A DNA stretch of 23,128 nucleotides from Elusimicrobiota bacterium (GTDB lineage Bacteria; Elusimicrobiota; Elusimicrobia; UBA1565; UBA9628), in assembly GCA_003452935.1 (NCBI GenBank), contig DMMY01000018.1, forward strand, positions 1-23,128, read 5' to 3'. Positions 6,569 through 12,355 of the stretch are shown piece after piece. The notes beneath the pieces are model-generated. The model saw only the letters and a list, made by a program, of their open reading frames with translations, had not been told where the DNA came from and ran no database searches. Numbering within the stretch: position 1 is the stretch's first letter; the number at the start of each line of letters is the position of its first letter. The translations under genes and the position numbers were made by a program.

Positions 6569-6922
6569 TCATTGTCGGTGTGTCGTGTTCGAATTTTGGC
6601 ATCCCCCTTCCCATTTTCGGCTCACCTCACCCCCGTTTTGTTCCCTCTGGTACGTGTAGCGCGCATTAGCAAAAAACATTATGGCCAAAGCGAAGTTGAT
6701 CAATGTGATGAGACGAAAAACAAGGAGGACAGTACAGGAGCGCCCGCGACTCTTGCAATCTTTGTAATAGAAATACTCCAAGTAACCAGGCACGCCAGAG
6801 AAAGCATCGAGAAGCCTGGCGCTTCTCCGTTTGTGCCATATCCAGAGCATGACTCCGGGAACGAACTCAAGAATGCACGAGCCGATGACCCAGCACAAAA
6901 TTAGCCGTTCCCTTAGATCCAT
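6569..6922 (-). CDS. Small membrane protein, first gene of the visible cassette array
   Basis: 117 residues, family not recognised. There are two hydrophobic helices, residues about 7-28 (LILCWVIGSCILEFVPGVML) and 63-84 (CTVLLVFRLITLINFALAIM), with a basic loop between them and a hydrophilic C-terminal tail. ATG 6922 lies five bases after a GTTAGAC core box (minus strand), as expected for a cassette start. There is no classical Shine-Dalgarno between the box and the ATG, a frequent feature of first cassette genes. The gene ends upstream of the attC at 6443-6545. Confidence 0.6.
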   Translation of the reverse strand: MDLRERLILCWVIGSCILEFVPGVMLWIWHKRRSARLLDAFSGVPGYLEYFYYKDCKSRGRSCTVLLVFRLITLINFALAIMFFANARYTYQREQNGGEVSRKWEGGCQNSNTTHRQ

Positions 6923-7155
6923 ATCGGTCTAACGTAGAGAGTCTGCCGAACGGCATAGCATGAGTCTCAAGGACTCATTATGACAAAAATTACACTTCGC
7001 CTGCTTGATTTCCGCAATTTCCGCAATGGGGAAACGACTCTTTTATCGACAAAGGCCGCCGGCTATGACGGCAGCATGCGGCTCACCCCTCCGAACCCGA
7101 CCCCAGCTTGTCGACTGCAGGGGCCGGCTGATGCCTAAAATAGGCCCGGAAAGTT
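6923..7155. other. Non-coding stretch between the cassette array and the tRNA-derived att repeat
   Basis: No credible gene. It holds, from left to right: a perfect GTCTAAC/GTTAGAC core box at 6927-6933, the right boundary of the last cassette; a short palindrome at 6944-6955 (TGCCG-AA-CGGCA); a 6-bp hairpin at 6961-6977 (TGAGTC/GACTCA); and a tandem 9-bp repeat, ATTTCCGCA twice, at 7008-7025. No second arm pairs with the core box, so the boundary could be an attI-like site or a cut-off attC. No integrase is visible. Confidence 0.45.
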
Positions 7156-7175
7156 TGTGACCATATAGTGACCAT
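7156..7175. repeat. Arm-type repeat, copy 1 (left of left att core)
   Basis: TGTGACCATATAGTGACCAT: two GTGACCAT-like heptamers spaced 11 bp apart. It is identical to 7386-7405 and occupies the same position relative to the tRNA 3' end as the diverged copy at 10697-10716. It looks like a tyrosine-recombinase arm site. Confidence 0.55.
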
Positions 7176-7193
7176 AGCCGGCACAAAACCAAA

Positions 7194-7233
7194 GAAACCG
7201 GCCGAAGCGCCCAAAAGCGCTCCGGCCGGTTTC
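7194..7233 (-). terminator. Copy of the tRNA-Ala terminator hairpin
   Basis: An 11-bp stem (GAAACCGGCCG/CGGCCGGTTTC), one mismatch, then a 5-bp stem AGCGC/GCGCT. On the minus strand it is followed by TTTGGTTTTG. Two bases differ from the right-hand copy and they compensate each other in the stem. Confidence 0.65.
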
Positions 7234-7255
7234 TCGTCGGTGAGGCTGGTTTAAA

Positions 7256-7306
7256 TGGTGGACCTAAACGGGATCGAACCGTTGACCTCCTGCATGCCAT
7301 GCAGGC
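7256..7306 (-). pseudogene. Partial tRNA-Ala (3' 51 nt: anticodon arm to CCA)
   Basis: Identical to the anticodon arm, variable loop, T arm, acceptor 3' strand and CCA of the intact tRNA-Ala(GGC) at 10797-10872. The D arm and 5' acceptor strand are not conserved, so it cannot fold as a tRNA. It is the duplicated target-site fragment left by an integrative element. Confidence 0.8.
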
Positions 7307-7385
7307 AAACTCCCAAATGATCCAAAGGAGAAAGGCTCTATTTCATAACTGCTTTTCATGGCCGCAGTCACGTCGGCTTCCAGGC

Positions 7386-7405
7386 TGTGACCATATAGTG
7401 ACCAT
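7386..7405. repeat. Arm-type repeat, copy 2 (right of left att core)
   Basis: Exact 20-bp copy of 7156-7175, 230 bp away on the other side of the tRNA fragment. It is an arm-site candidate belonging to the 3.5-kb element. Confidence 0.5.
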
Positions 7406-7463
7406 TCCGAGCGCGCATTTACTCCATCTTCTGTTCCGCCGGCAGGCTCGAAGCCGTTGCCGA

Positions 7464-8570
7464 TCACCCCTGCGGGTCTTTGAGCGAATAGCTCGTGCTT
7501 CGCCCCCCCGCGCTGTCCTTGAAAAGGATGCCGTGCTCGACGAGGTCGAGGATGTCCCGGTGCGCCGTGTCCTGGGAGCATTTGGCCAGCTTCGCCCACT
7601 TCGACGAAGTCAGTTTCCCTTCAAAGTTGCCGTCGAGCAGCCTGTTCAGGATAAGGCGCTGGCGCTCGTTGAACGAAACATCGGCGTACGTCTTCCAAAA
7701 CCGATCCCTTCGGAAGACGGTCGTTAGAGCTGTCTCGGTTCCAACGATCGCCCGGTCAAGGCAGCCCAGGAACCACGACATCCACTCGGTGACATCGAGG
7801 GTTCCCTTCTGCGTCTTTTCCAGGATTTCGTAATACTCCTTGCGCTCCCGGCGGATCTGCGCCGACATGCTGTAAAAGCGCTGAGAGCTGTTCTCGGACC
7901 GCGCCAGCGCCCAATCAACGATCGCGCGCGCGATGCGGCCGTTGCCGTCGTCGAAAGGATGGATCGTAACGAACCATAAGTGGGCCTTGGCGGCCCGCAG
8001 CACCGGATCGATGTCTCCGGTTTCATTCGCCCACTCAAGAAAGGCTTTCATCTCAGCGTTAAGTCGCTTAGAGGCCGGGGCTTCGTAATGCACGCGCTCG
8101 CGGCCCATCGCGCCGGACACGACTTGCATAGGGCCCTTGGCATCATCGCGCCAGAAGCCGACCTTGATTCCGGCCGCACCCTCGGGAAACAGCGCGGTGT
8201 GCCAATTGAAGAGGCGCTCCGCTGTCAGGGGCTTGGCATAGTTTTGCGTGGCTTCAAGCGTCATCCGCACCACGCCATCGACGCGTCGATCCGCGGGCAC
8301 CAAGCCGGCGATATCCATGCCCAGCCGCCGCGCGATGGAAGACCTCACCTGTTCGGCATTGAGAATCTCACCTTCTATCTCGCTGGACTTCAAAACATCG
8401 AGCGTTAGCGTCTGCAGCATGGCCTCGTTTCTTTGGGGAAAGCCGAGAGCTTCCATCCGACCGATCAGACGGCCCTGCCGAAGGCGCACCGCGGCCAGAG
8501 GCACGGCAAGAGTCTCCTGATTCCAACGAAACTTTGGCCAAGCCGGTAGCTGATGGATGTAGCGAGCCAT
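7464..8570 (-). CDS. Fic-domain protein (AMP-transferase type) with N-terminal inhibitory motif and C-terminal winged helix
   Basis: 368 residues from ATG 8570 (MARYIHQL, the usual start of this family); the frame extends four codons further to a GTG. In the numbering from that GTG, residues 66-71 read SSEIEG, the S/TxxxE(G/N) inhibitory helix of N-terminally autoinhibited (class II) Fic proteins. H208-R219 is HPFDDGNGRIAR, a complete Fic active site with catalytic His and the anion-binding loop. Residues about 300-365 form a winged helix-turn-helix (NERQRLILNRLL ... KLAKCSQDTAHRDILDLVEHGIL). The family transfers AMP from ATP to protein hydroxyls; the target is unknown. Its promoter holds repeated inverted half-sites, the first overlapping the start codon, which suggests autoregulation by its own DNA-binding domain. 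GC content is higher than in its neighbours. No antitoxin gene is adjacent. Confidence 0.9.
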   Translation of the reverse strand: MARYIHQLPAWPKFRWNQETLAVPLAAVRLRQGRLIGRMEALGFPQRNEAMLQTLTLDVLKSSEIEGEILNAEQVRSSIARRLGMDIAGLVPADRRVDGVVRMTLEATQNYAKPLTAERLFNWHTALFPEGAAGIKVGFWRDDAKGPMQVVSGAMGRERVHYEAPASKRLNAEMKAFLEWANETGDIDPVLRAAKAHLWFVTIHPFDDGNGRIARAIVDWALARSENSSQRFYSMSAQIRRERKEYYEILEKTQKGTLDVTEWMSWFLGCLDRAIVGTETALTTVFRRDRFWKTYADVSFNERQRLILNRLLDGNFEGKLTSSKWAKLAKCSQDTAHRDILDLVEHGILFKDSAGGRSTSYSLKDPQG

Positions 8571-8669
8571 TATCCGCACCACATGCGGATATTATAGGTG
8601 GTATTCTCCGCATTTTCAATGGCTAATTATCCGCGCCACCTGCGGAGAATAAAGCCCCCATTCTCCGCA
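8569..8669. promoter_or_regulatory. Two-unit operator array upstream of the Fic gene
   Basis: Six half-sites fit ATTmTCCGCA. Forward copies start at 8569, 8603, 8626 and 8660; reverse copies lie at 8584-8593 and 8641-8650. They form two 44-bp units (8569-8612 and 8626-8669), each consisting of forward, reverse and forward half-sites with identical internal spacing (15 and 34 bases) and a 57-bp period. The perfect palindrome TATCCGCA-5-TGCGGATA at 8571-8591 covers the start-codon region. It is probably the binding site of the Fic protein's winged helix. Confidence 0.65.
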
Positions 8670-8709
8670 GATGGACATCTTCTTGCGCCTTGCAGATATT
8701 GACGCCCCC

Positions 8710-9051
8710 CTAAACTGGTTCGACCGCCAGTTCCTTCCGAAATAGAAAGTTGCCAGATTCAGCGGATTCCCAATGAGAATAGGCAGAGGCAGCTGAAAAT
8801 ATATCCTGGCCTGCCATGGCTTCGAATCCCTGGCGCCGCAGTATCGGTACAATCCGAGATGCAATTCGCCGATTAGTCTCTTGATCTCTCTGGAGGCATA
8901 CGACTACTACCTTATGGATATTTGCAGTACGCCAATCATTCATTGGACGCGTCGTCTTTGCTGGAGCGCAGGCCAAGATGCAAAATATTAAAGCTGCCAT
9001 TAACCTACTAGTCCGATAGAACTCGAAGTGGCCCAGAATATCCTTGATCAT
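8710..9051 (-). CDS. Putative small lipoprotein, possibly C-terminally shortened
   Basis: 113 residues from ATG 9051, which has an AGGA ten bases upstream (GTG 9060 is the alternative). A hydrophobic segment near residues 18-28 ends in ILAC, an acceptable lipobox, followed by a low-complexity linker. The mature part, HKVVVVCLQRDQETNRRIASRIVPILRRQGFEAMAG, has the strand-helix pattern of small lipoproteins in which a 'KVLV...D...R...E..L...L...G..A' domain is typically longer than here. The region after this motif is short and not conserved-looking, so the gene may be cut short. It follows the gene at 9064-9336 by 12 bases. Function unknown. Confidence 0.5.
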   Translation of the reverse strand: MIKDILGHFEFYRTSRLMAALIFCILACAPAKTTRPMNDWRTANIHKVVVVCLQRDQETNRRIASRIVPILRRQGFEAMAGQDIFSAASAYSHWESAESGNFLFRKELAVEPV

Positions 9052-9063
9052 TTTAATCACGTC

Positions 9064-9336
9064 CTAATGCCGCATCCAAACGCTGCCTGATGAACTTGTG
9101 GTCGTTATCCGCTGCGCCGCTGTCTCATGGGCGCCGCCAAACGGCATATACACAATATTGCGAGCCTGGCTGCTATCGACGAGAAGGCTCATGCTCCCAA
9201 GGTGGTCGAGCAAAAAGTTAGCAAAGGGCCCAAATGGAGCTAGCATCGCGATGAGCGGTATTACTGCCATACTAGAAATTAAGGCATTGCATCTCTTCAT
9301 AGAATTACCGATTACTGCCTCAAGTTCCGGGTTCAT
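9064..9336 (-). CDS. Small hypothetical protein with one hydrophobic segment
   Basis: 90 residues, not recognised. Residues about 19-44 (LISSMAVIPLIAMLAPFGPF) are hydrophobic and could be a signal anchor; the rest is polar and serine/threonine-rich at the C-terminus. It starts at ATG 9336 and sits 12 bases upstream of the next gene, so the two probably share a transcript. The evidence for coding is only frame length, spacing and start quality. Confidence 0.4.
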   Translation of the reverse strand: MNPELEAVIGNSMKRCNALISSMAVIPLIAMLAPFGPFANFLLDHLGSMSLLVDSSQARNIVYMPFGGAHETAAQRITTTSSSGSVWMRH

Positions 9337-9379
9337 AATCGATGCCCAAAGCTTGCAAACCTTGTGTGTTCTTGATGCC

Positions 9380-9940
9380 TCATGTCGATTCGTAGTTTAA
9401 CCAATTCCGATGGCCGCAAATCGTTTCAATGGTTTCTGTTCTTAGCAAAGGATTTTGATTTAGATGTTCAACACAATTAATCTTCCCTCGAAGTTTTCTA
9501 TCGGGTATACACGCTTTGCAAAGACTGCCCATTTCCAATAAGCGGAGACGAATTGGGACGAAAGTGTCGGGATCCACAGATTGACATCTGTCCAAAGCAT
9601 CAGAAAGCTGTCGCAGATTGGATTTAATAGCTTGAATTTCGCTTGCTGTCAGAACCACACCGCCGCGCAGATACCATGAAAACCACGCGGCCAATATTGA
9701 CAAACTTCCTCTCTGCCGAACTGGAGGCATTGGCACCGCGAACCTATCTGCCGGGCCAACAGCAGAAATCATATCGAGCCTAGATAAGACCTGCTTCAAT
9801 TTCGGGGCGGTTTTCTCCGTGCAATAATCTTTGAGCAAACCGATGTCTTGCCGAAGAGCCCTATCCACCGACAATTCCAGTCGACTTAGATAAGCACTCA
9901 AACCAGTCAGGAACAGCCGATTAACAAAAATCTTTTTCAT
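9380..9940 (-). CDS. Hypothetical protein of about 186 residues
   Basis: Not recognised. ATG 9940 (MKKIFVNRLF) has GGA ten bases upstream; ATG 9949 and GTG 9964 are in the same frame. The N-terminal half is charged and helical, with repeated leucines (LSRLELSVDRALRQ, LKQVLSRLDM); a short hydrophobic patch lies near residues 82-90 (ILAAWFSWYL); the C-terminal half contains several cysteines (CKACIPD, NCVEHL, ICGHRNW). The cysteine/histidine pattern is too irregular for me to call a metal site. It lies about 50 bases downstream of the receiver-domain gene and is probably co-transcribed with it. Confidence 0.5.
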   Translation of the reverse strand: MKKIFVNRLFLTGLSAYLSRLELSVDRALRQDIGLLKDYCTEKTAPKLKQVLSRLDMISAVGPADRFAVPMPPVRQRGSLSILAAWFSWYLRGGVVLTASEIQAIKSNLRQLSDALDRCQSVDPDTFVPIRLRLLEMGSLCKACIPDRKLRGKINCVEHLNQNPLLRTETIETICGHRNWLNYEST

Positions 9941-9989
9941 TTTCACCATTTCCAGAACTGCCACCAGGCAGGTTTAACAAATGATGGAT

Positions 9990-10433
9990 TTACGGTTTCC
10001 AAAGAAATGCGCGCGCATGCTGGCCGGCCGCGGCTGTCTCAAGCAATGATTCGGGATCACACCGGCCGGTGACGATGATAACCGGTATGCAATTTGTCTT
10101 CGGCTGGGACTTGAGCTTCTGCATCGCGGAAAAGCCATTGCAGTCCGGCAAGACCAAGTCCAGCAGGATCAGATCAGGGCTCTCGTCCTGGGCTTGCGCA
10201 ATGCCAGTTCTGCCGCTGGCAGCGGTGGCCACCGAGTAACCGCGGGATTCCAGCATCCGCTGAATGAATCGCCTGCAAGATGGATCGTCGTCTATGACGA
10301 GGATATTGGCAGTCTTGCGTTTATTCGACTGAAAGGCCTCAACAGGATCGGCTTGTTCGTCTTCAACTGAGACATAAGGTCGCATTTCTCTCCATGTAAA
10401 ATCAGCTTGGTTGATTTCATCATTTTGCCGCAT
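9990..10433 (-). CDS. Orphan response-regulator receiver domain, C-terminally truncated
   Basis: 147 residues: an N-terminal charged extension of about 40 residues, then a CheY-like receiver domain. ILVIDDDP places the acidic pocket at D48-D50, LILLDLVLP holds the phospho-acceptor D92, T122 follows, and the conserved lysine is in FLWKP (K146). The protein stops immediately after this Lys-Pro, so the last helix (alpha 5) of a normal receiver is absent, and there is no output domain. It may be degraded, or may act as a phosphate sink. No histidine kinase is adjacent. It starts at ATG 10433; no recognisable operator was found. Confidence 0.75.
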   Translation of the reverse strand: MRQNDEINQADFTWREMRPYVSVEDEQADPVEAFQSNKRKTANILVIDDDPSCRRFIQRMLESRGYSVATAASGRTGIAQAQDESPDLILLDLVLPDCNGFSAMQKLKSQPKTNCIPVIIVTGRCDPESLLETAAAGQHARAFLWKP

Positions 10434-10696
10434 TTAAATCAACCGGACCGGGAAGAGACTCAGCGCCCCGCTTCTGCCGACCCGGCCGCGGAGTCGTCCG
10501 CAATTTTATTGGCGCTTTCCGTGGCTCCCGATGCGGGAATGCTCTCCCCGCCGGCGTCCGGCATGCTCCGCGAGAAAAGCTCCATGCCCGACGCCAAGTG
10601 TTGCTGGGACAGCGAATACCCCATGCATATACAAACGACAAGGGGCCCAAAGGGTTCCCAGGGGCCGGCCGAGGCCAATGGACACCATGGGAATCT
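10434..10696. other. Region between the receiver gene and the right att copy
   Basis: The only coding candidate is the 54-codon minus-strand frame at 10460-10624. The rest (10625-10696) is G/C-rich with no RNA or repeat that I can identify. Confidence 0.4.
10460..10624 (-). CDS. Possible 54-residue Ala/Ser-rich protein or gene fragment
   Basis: The frame from ATG 10624 to TGA 10460 encodes an acidic, low-complexity peptide starting MGYSLSQQHLASGMELFSRS and ending in an Ala/Gly/Ser-rich tail. Third positions are strongly G/C, as in real genes of this genome, which suggests a former 3' gene end rather than chance. It ends 27 bases before the receiver-domain gene. No domain is recognisable, and the frame may be a fossil of a larger gene of the integrative element. 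Confidence 0.25.
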   Translation of the reverse strand: MGYSLSQQHLASGMELFSRSMPDAGGESIPASGATESANKIADDSAAGSAEAGR

Positions 10697-10716
10697 GGTG
10701 TCCAAAAAGTGTCCAT
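10697..10716. repeat. Arm-type repeat, diverged copy 3
   Basis: GGTGTCCAAAAAGTGTCCAT: the same 11-bp-spaced direct heptamer arrangement as 7156-7175, with GTGTCC in place of GTGACC in both halves. The paired change suggests a site adapted to a different, related recombinase. Confidence 0.45.
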
Positions 10717-10847
10717 AGCCCACCCAAAAACAAAGAAACCGGCCGAAGCACCCAAAAGTGCTCCGGCCGGTTTCTCGTCGGTGAGGCTGGTTTAAATGGT
10801 GGACCTAAACGGGATCGAACCGTTGACCTCCTGCATGCCATGCAGGC
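10698..10847. repeat. Right att copy within and downstream of the intact tRNA-Ala
   Basis: Partner of the direct repeat 7157-7306. It includes the 3' 51 bases of the tRNA, its terminator and the arm-type repeat. Together with the left copy it brackets about 3.5 kb. Confidence 0.8.
10735..10774 (-). terminator. Intrinsic terminator of tRNA-Ala
   Basis: Stem GAAACCGGCCG/CGGCCGGTTTC (11 bp), an A-C mismatch, then AGCAC/GTGCT (5 bp) and a 6-base loop. On the minus strand it is followed by TTTGTTTTT. It lies 22 bases after the tRNA CCA end. Confidence 0.75.
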
Positions 10848-10872
10848 GCTCTCCCAGCTGAGCTATAGGCCC
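10797..10872 (-). tRNA. tRNA-Ala (anticodon GGC)
   Basis: A 76-nt cloverleaf including encoded CCA. The acceptor stem is GGGCCTA/TAGGTCC (one G-U), the D stem is GCTC/GAGC around AGCTGGGA, the anticodon stem is CCTGC/GCAGG with loop ATGGCAT (anticodon GGC at 10837-10839), and the T arm is AACGG-TTCGATC-CCGTT. It is the integration target of the neighbouring element. Confidence 0.97.
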
Positions 10873-10883
10873 TTAACAACGTT

Positions 10884-10911
10884 ATTTTAGCAAATAAAGG
10901 ACGAAGTTCAA
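10884..10911 (-). promoter_or_regulatory. Sigma-70-type promoter for tRNA-Ala
   Basis: On the minus strand TTGAAC (10911-10906), a 16-bp spacer and TAAAAT (10889-10884) lie 11 bases before the tRNA 5' end. Confidence 0.5.
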
Positions 10912-10951
10912 GAATGAAATTCATCCGTAACATAAATGATCCTGCTGGTAC

Positions 10952-10980
10952 TTGAATTTTTCAGGCATCCCTGTTAGACT
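10952..10980 (+). promoter_or_regulatory. Weak candidate promoter for the motor operon
   Basis: TTGAAT (10952-10957), a 17-bp spacer and TAGACT (10975-10980), each 4 of 6 to consensus. A transcript from here would start almost at the ATG of the first motor gene, so either it is leaderless or the true promoter lies elsewhere between here and the divergent tRNA. Confidence 0.2.
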
Positions 10981-10987
10981 TCAGGAT

Positions 10988-12346
10988 ATGCGCATCCTCA
11001 TCTCCAAGTCGCGGCTATGGTGCGCGGCGGTCCTGGGACTGTTCCTTCTTCAGACGGCGGCTCATGCCTCCTCGGCCAAGGACATCGAGGCCAAGGTGGC
11101 CCTGGAAAGCTCCCTGGAAAAACGGCTGCAATCGGTCCTGCGGGAAGTCCTGGGCTCCGACGACCTCATCGTCATCGTCAACGTCGAGACCCTCCCGGAA
11201 ACCGAGAAGGCCGACGAGATACTGCCGGGCGTCATGCCCAAGACTTCTCCGGCCGCGCCCGGCAGCCTGGGCATGACGCTGAGCATGGTGCGCCGCGTCT
11301 CCGCCACAGTCATCGTGGACCAAGGCCTCGGCGAAAACGACGTCCGCCTGATCAAGCAGACCGCCTCCGGCATCCTCGGCATCGCTCCGGAGCGGGGAGA
11401 TTCCCTCTCGGTTGAAACCATAAAATTTCACAAGCCGGCTCCGGTGACCCCTTATGGATTCCTCAGTTCCGCCTTAGGAATCGCCTCGCTGTGCCTGGCC
11501 TTCATGCTGCTCGTCGTCATTCTTCTGCAGTTTGGGTTCCTTCACCCCCTCCTGAAAGTCCTGCGCGAGGCGAGCTCTTCGCTTCAGCGCGCCGGCGAAT
11601 CCGGGCCCCCTGAGGAGAAACTGGAATCACCCGGCGCCTTTGCGGCGGCGACTCTCCGCCCGGAGCCGTGCGACGGCGCCAAGCGGCCCGACGCGCCGTT
11701 CTCGTTTCTCTGCGAGGGAGATCTGGCCGGCCTCGAGTTCCTGCTGCGCAAAGAAAAGCCCTTGGCCGTGGCCGTCGTGATGCACTACGCCCCGCCCTCG
11801 TATGCGGCCAAAATCCTCGCGGTCCTCGATCCCCAGCTGCGGCGCGAAGCGGTATCCATGATGGCCCAAGTAACGCAGTTGGAGGAGGCCTACGTGCGCG
11901 AGCTGGAAAGCTCCCTGCGCAAACGCACCCAGTACATCATGGGAGGAGAGGACAAACTCACAGAGCTCCTGGACACCCTCAACCGCTCGCTGCAGATCGA
12001 GCTCCTCCAAAGCCTGCAAAGCCGGGATCCCGGCCTGGTCGAGCGTCTCGTGCGCAGGATGGTGTTTCTCGACGATCTGGCGCTGCTCGAGCCCGCGGAC
12101 ATCAAGGCTCTGGTGCGCCTGGTGCCGATCCGCACGCTGGCCTCGGTCATCAAGCCTTCCGAGAAGCTGCGCAACAGCATCCTGCCCAAGCTCGCCGAGG
12201 GCATGCGCGACTGGCTCACCCAGGAAATCGACCTCTCGCCGAATCTGCCCGCCGCGACGCAGGAGACGCAGCACCGCCAGGTCCTCGACGCCGTCAGAAA
12301 GCTCATGAGCGAAGGCAGAATCACTCTGCGCAAGCAGGGGAACTAG
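10988..12346 (+). CDS. Exported FliF(RBM3)-TM-FliG fusion: ring and rotor in one polypeptide
   Basis: 452 residues from ATG 10988 (a TTG 12 codons upstream is in frame, but only the ATG gives a clean signal peptide). Residues 1-30 are a type-I signal peptide (cleavage near AHASSA). Residues about 40-148 match the membrane-proximal FliF/YscJ ring-building module RBM3: LEKRLQSVLREVLGSDDLIV, then RRVSATVIVDQ and ERGDSLSVETIKF, with a short linker replacing the beta-collar. Residues 157-184 are a membrane helix. After a linker of about 60 residues, residues 246-315 resemble the FliG middle domain (FLLRKEKPLAVAVVMHY in place of the EHPQ motif) and 318-450 the FliG C-terminal domain (GGEDKLTELLDTLN, RMVFLDDLALLEPADIKAL). 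FliF RBM1-RBM2 and FliG-N are absent. Predicted topology: periplasmic ring, cytoplasmic torque domain. Start of a five-gene operon. Confidence 0.85.
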   Translation: MRILISKSRLWCAAVLGLFLLQTAAHASSAKDIEAKVALESSLEKRLQSVLREVLGSDDLIVIVNVETLPETEKADEILPGVMPKTSPAAPGSLGMTLSMVRRVSATVIVDQGLGENDVRLIKQTASGILGIAPERGDSLSVETIKFHKPAPVTPYGFLSSALGIASLCLAFMLLVVILLQFGFLHPLLKVLREASSSLQRAGESGPPEEKLESPGAFAAATLRPEPCDGAKRPDAPFSFLCEGDLAGLEFLLRKEKPLAVAVVMHYAPPSYAAKILAVLDPQLRREAVSMMAQVTQLEEAYVRELESSLRKRTQYIMGGEDKLTELLDTLNRSLQIELLQSLQSRDPGLVERLVRRMVFLDDLALLEPADIKALVRLVPIRTLASVIKPSEKLRNSILPKLAEGMRDWLTQEIDLSPNLPAATQETQHRQVLDAVRKLMSEGRITLRKQGN

Positions 12347-12355
12347 GAGACGCCT

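Larger units (their letters stand above)
7157..7306. repeat. Left att copy: direct repeat of tRNA-Ala 3' part, terminator and arm site
   Basis: It matches 10698-10847 without gaps at a constant offset of 3,541 bases. The inner 113 bases (7194-7306) differ at only two positions; the outer 37 bases match at 29. Identity stops abruptly at 7306, at the 5' edge of the tRNA anticodon stem, which is where integrases that use tRNA genes usually cross over. Confidence 0.8.

Noticed and set aside
6961..6977. Hairpin TGAGTC-TCAAG-GACTCA as a terminator
   Set aside because: Only a 6-bp stem and no following T-tract on either strand.
7043..7300. 85-residue minus-strand frame beginning MACRRSTVRSRLGPP, with a twin at 10506-10841
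   Set aside because: Both are read through the tRNA-Ala sequence and its terminator; they look conserved only because the DNA is a duplicated tRNA end.
10407..10718. 103-codon plus-strand frame between the receiver gene and tRNA-Ala
   Set aside because: Overlaps the start of the receiver gene in antisense, has no ribosome site, and ends inside the att repeat.
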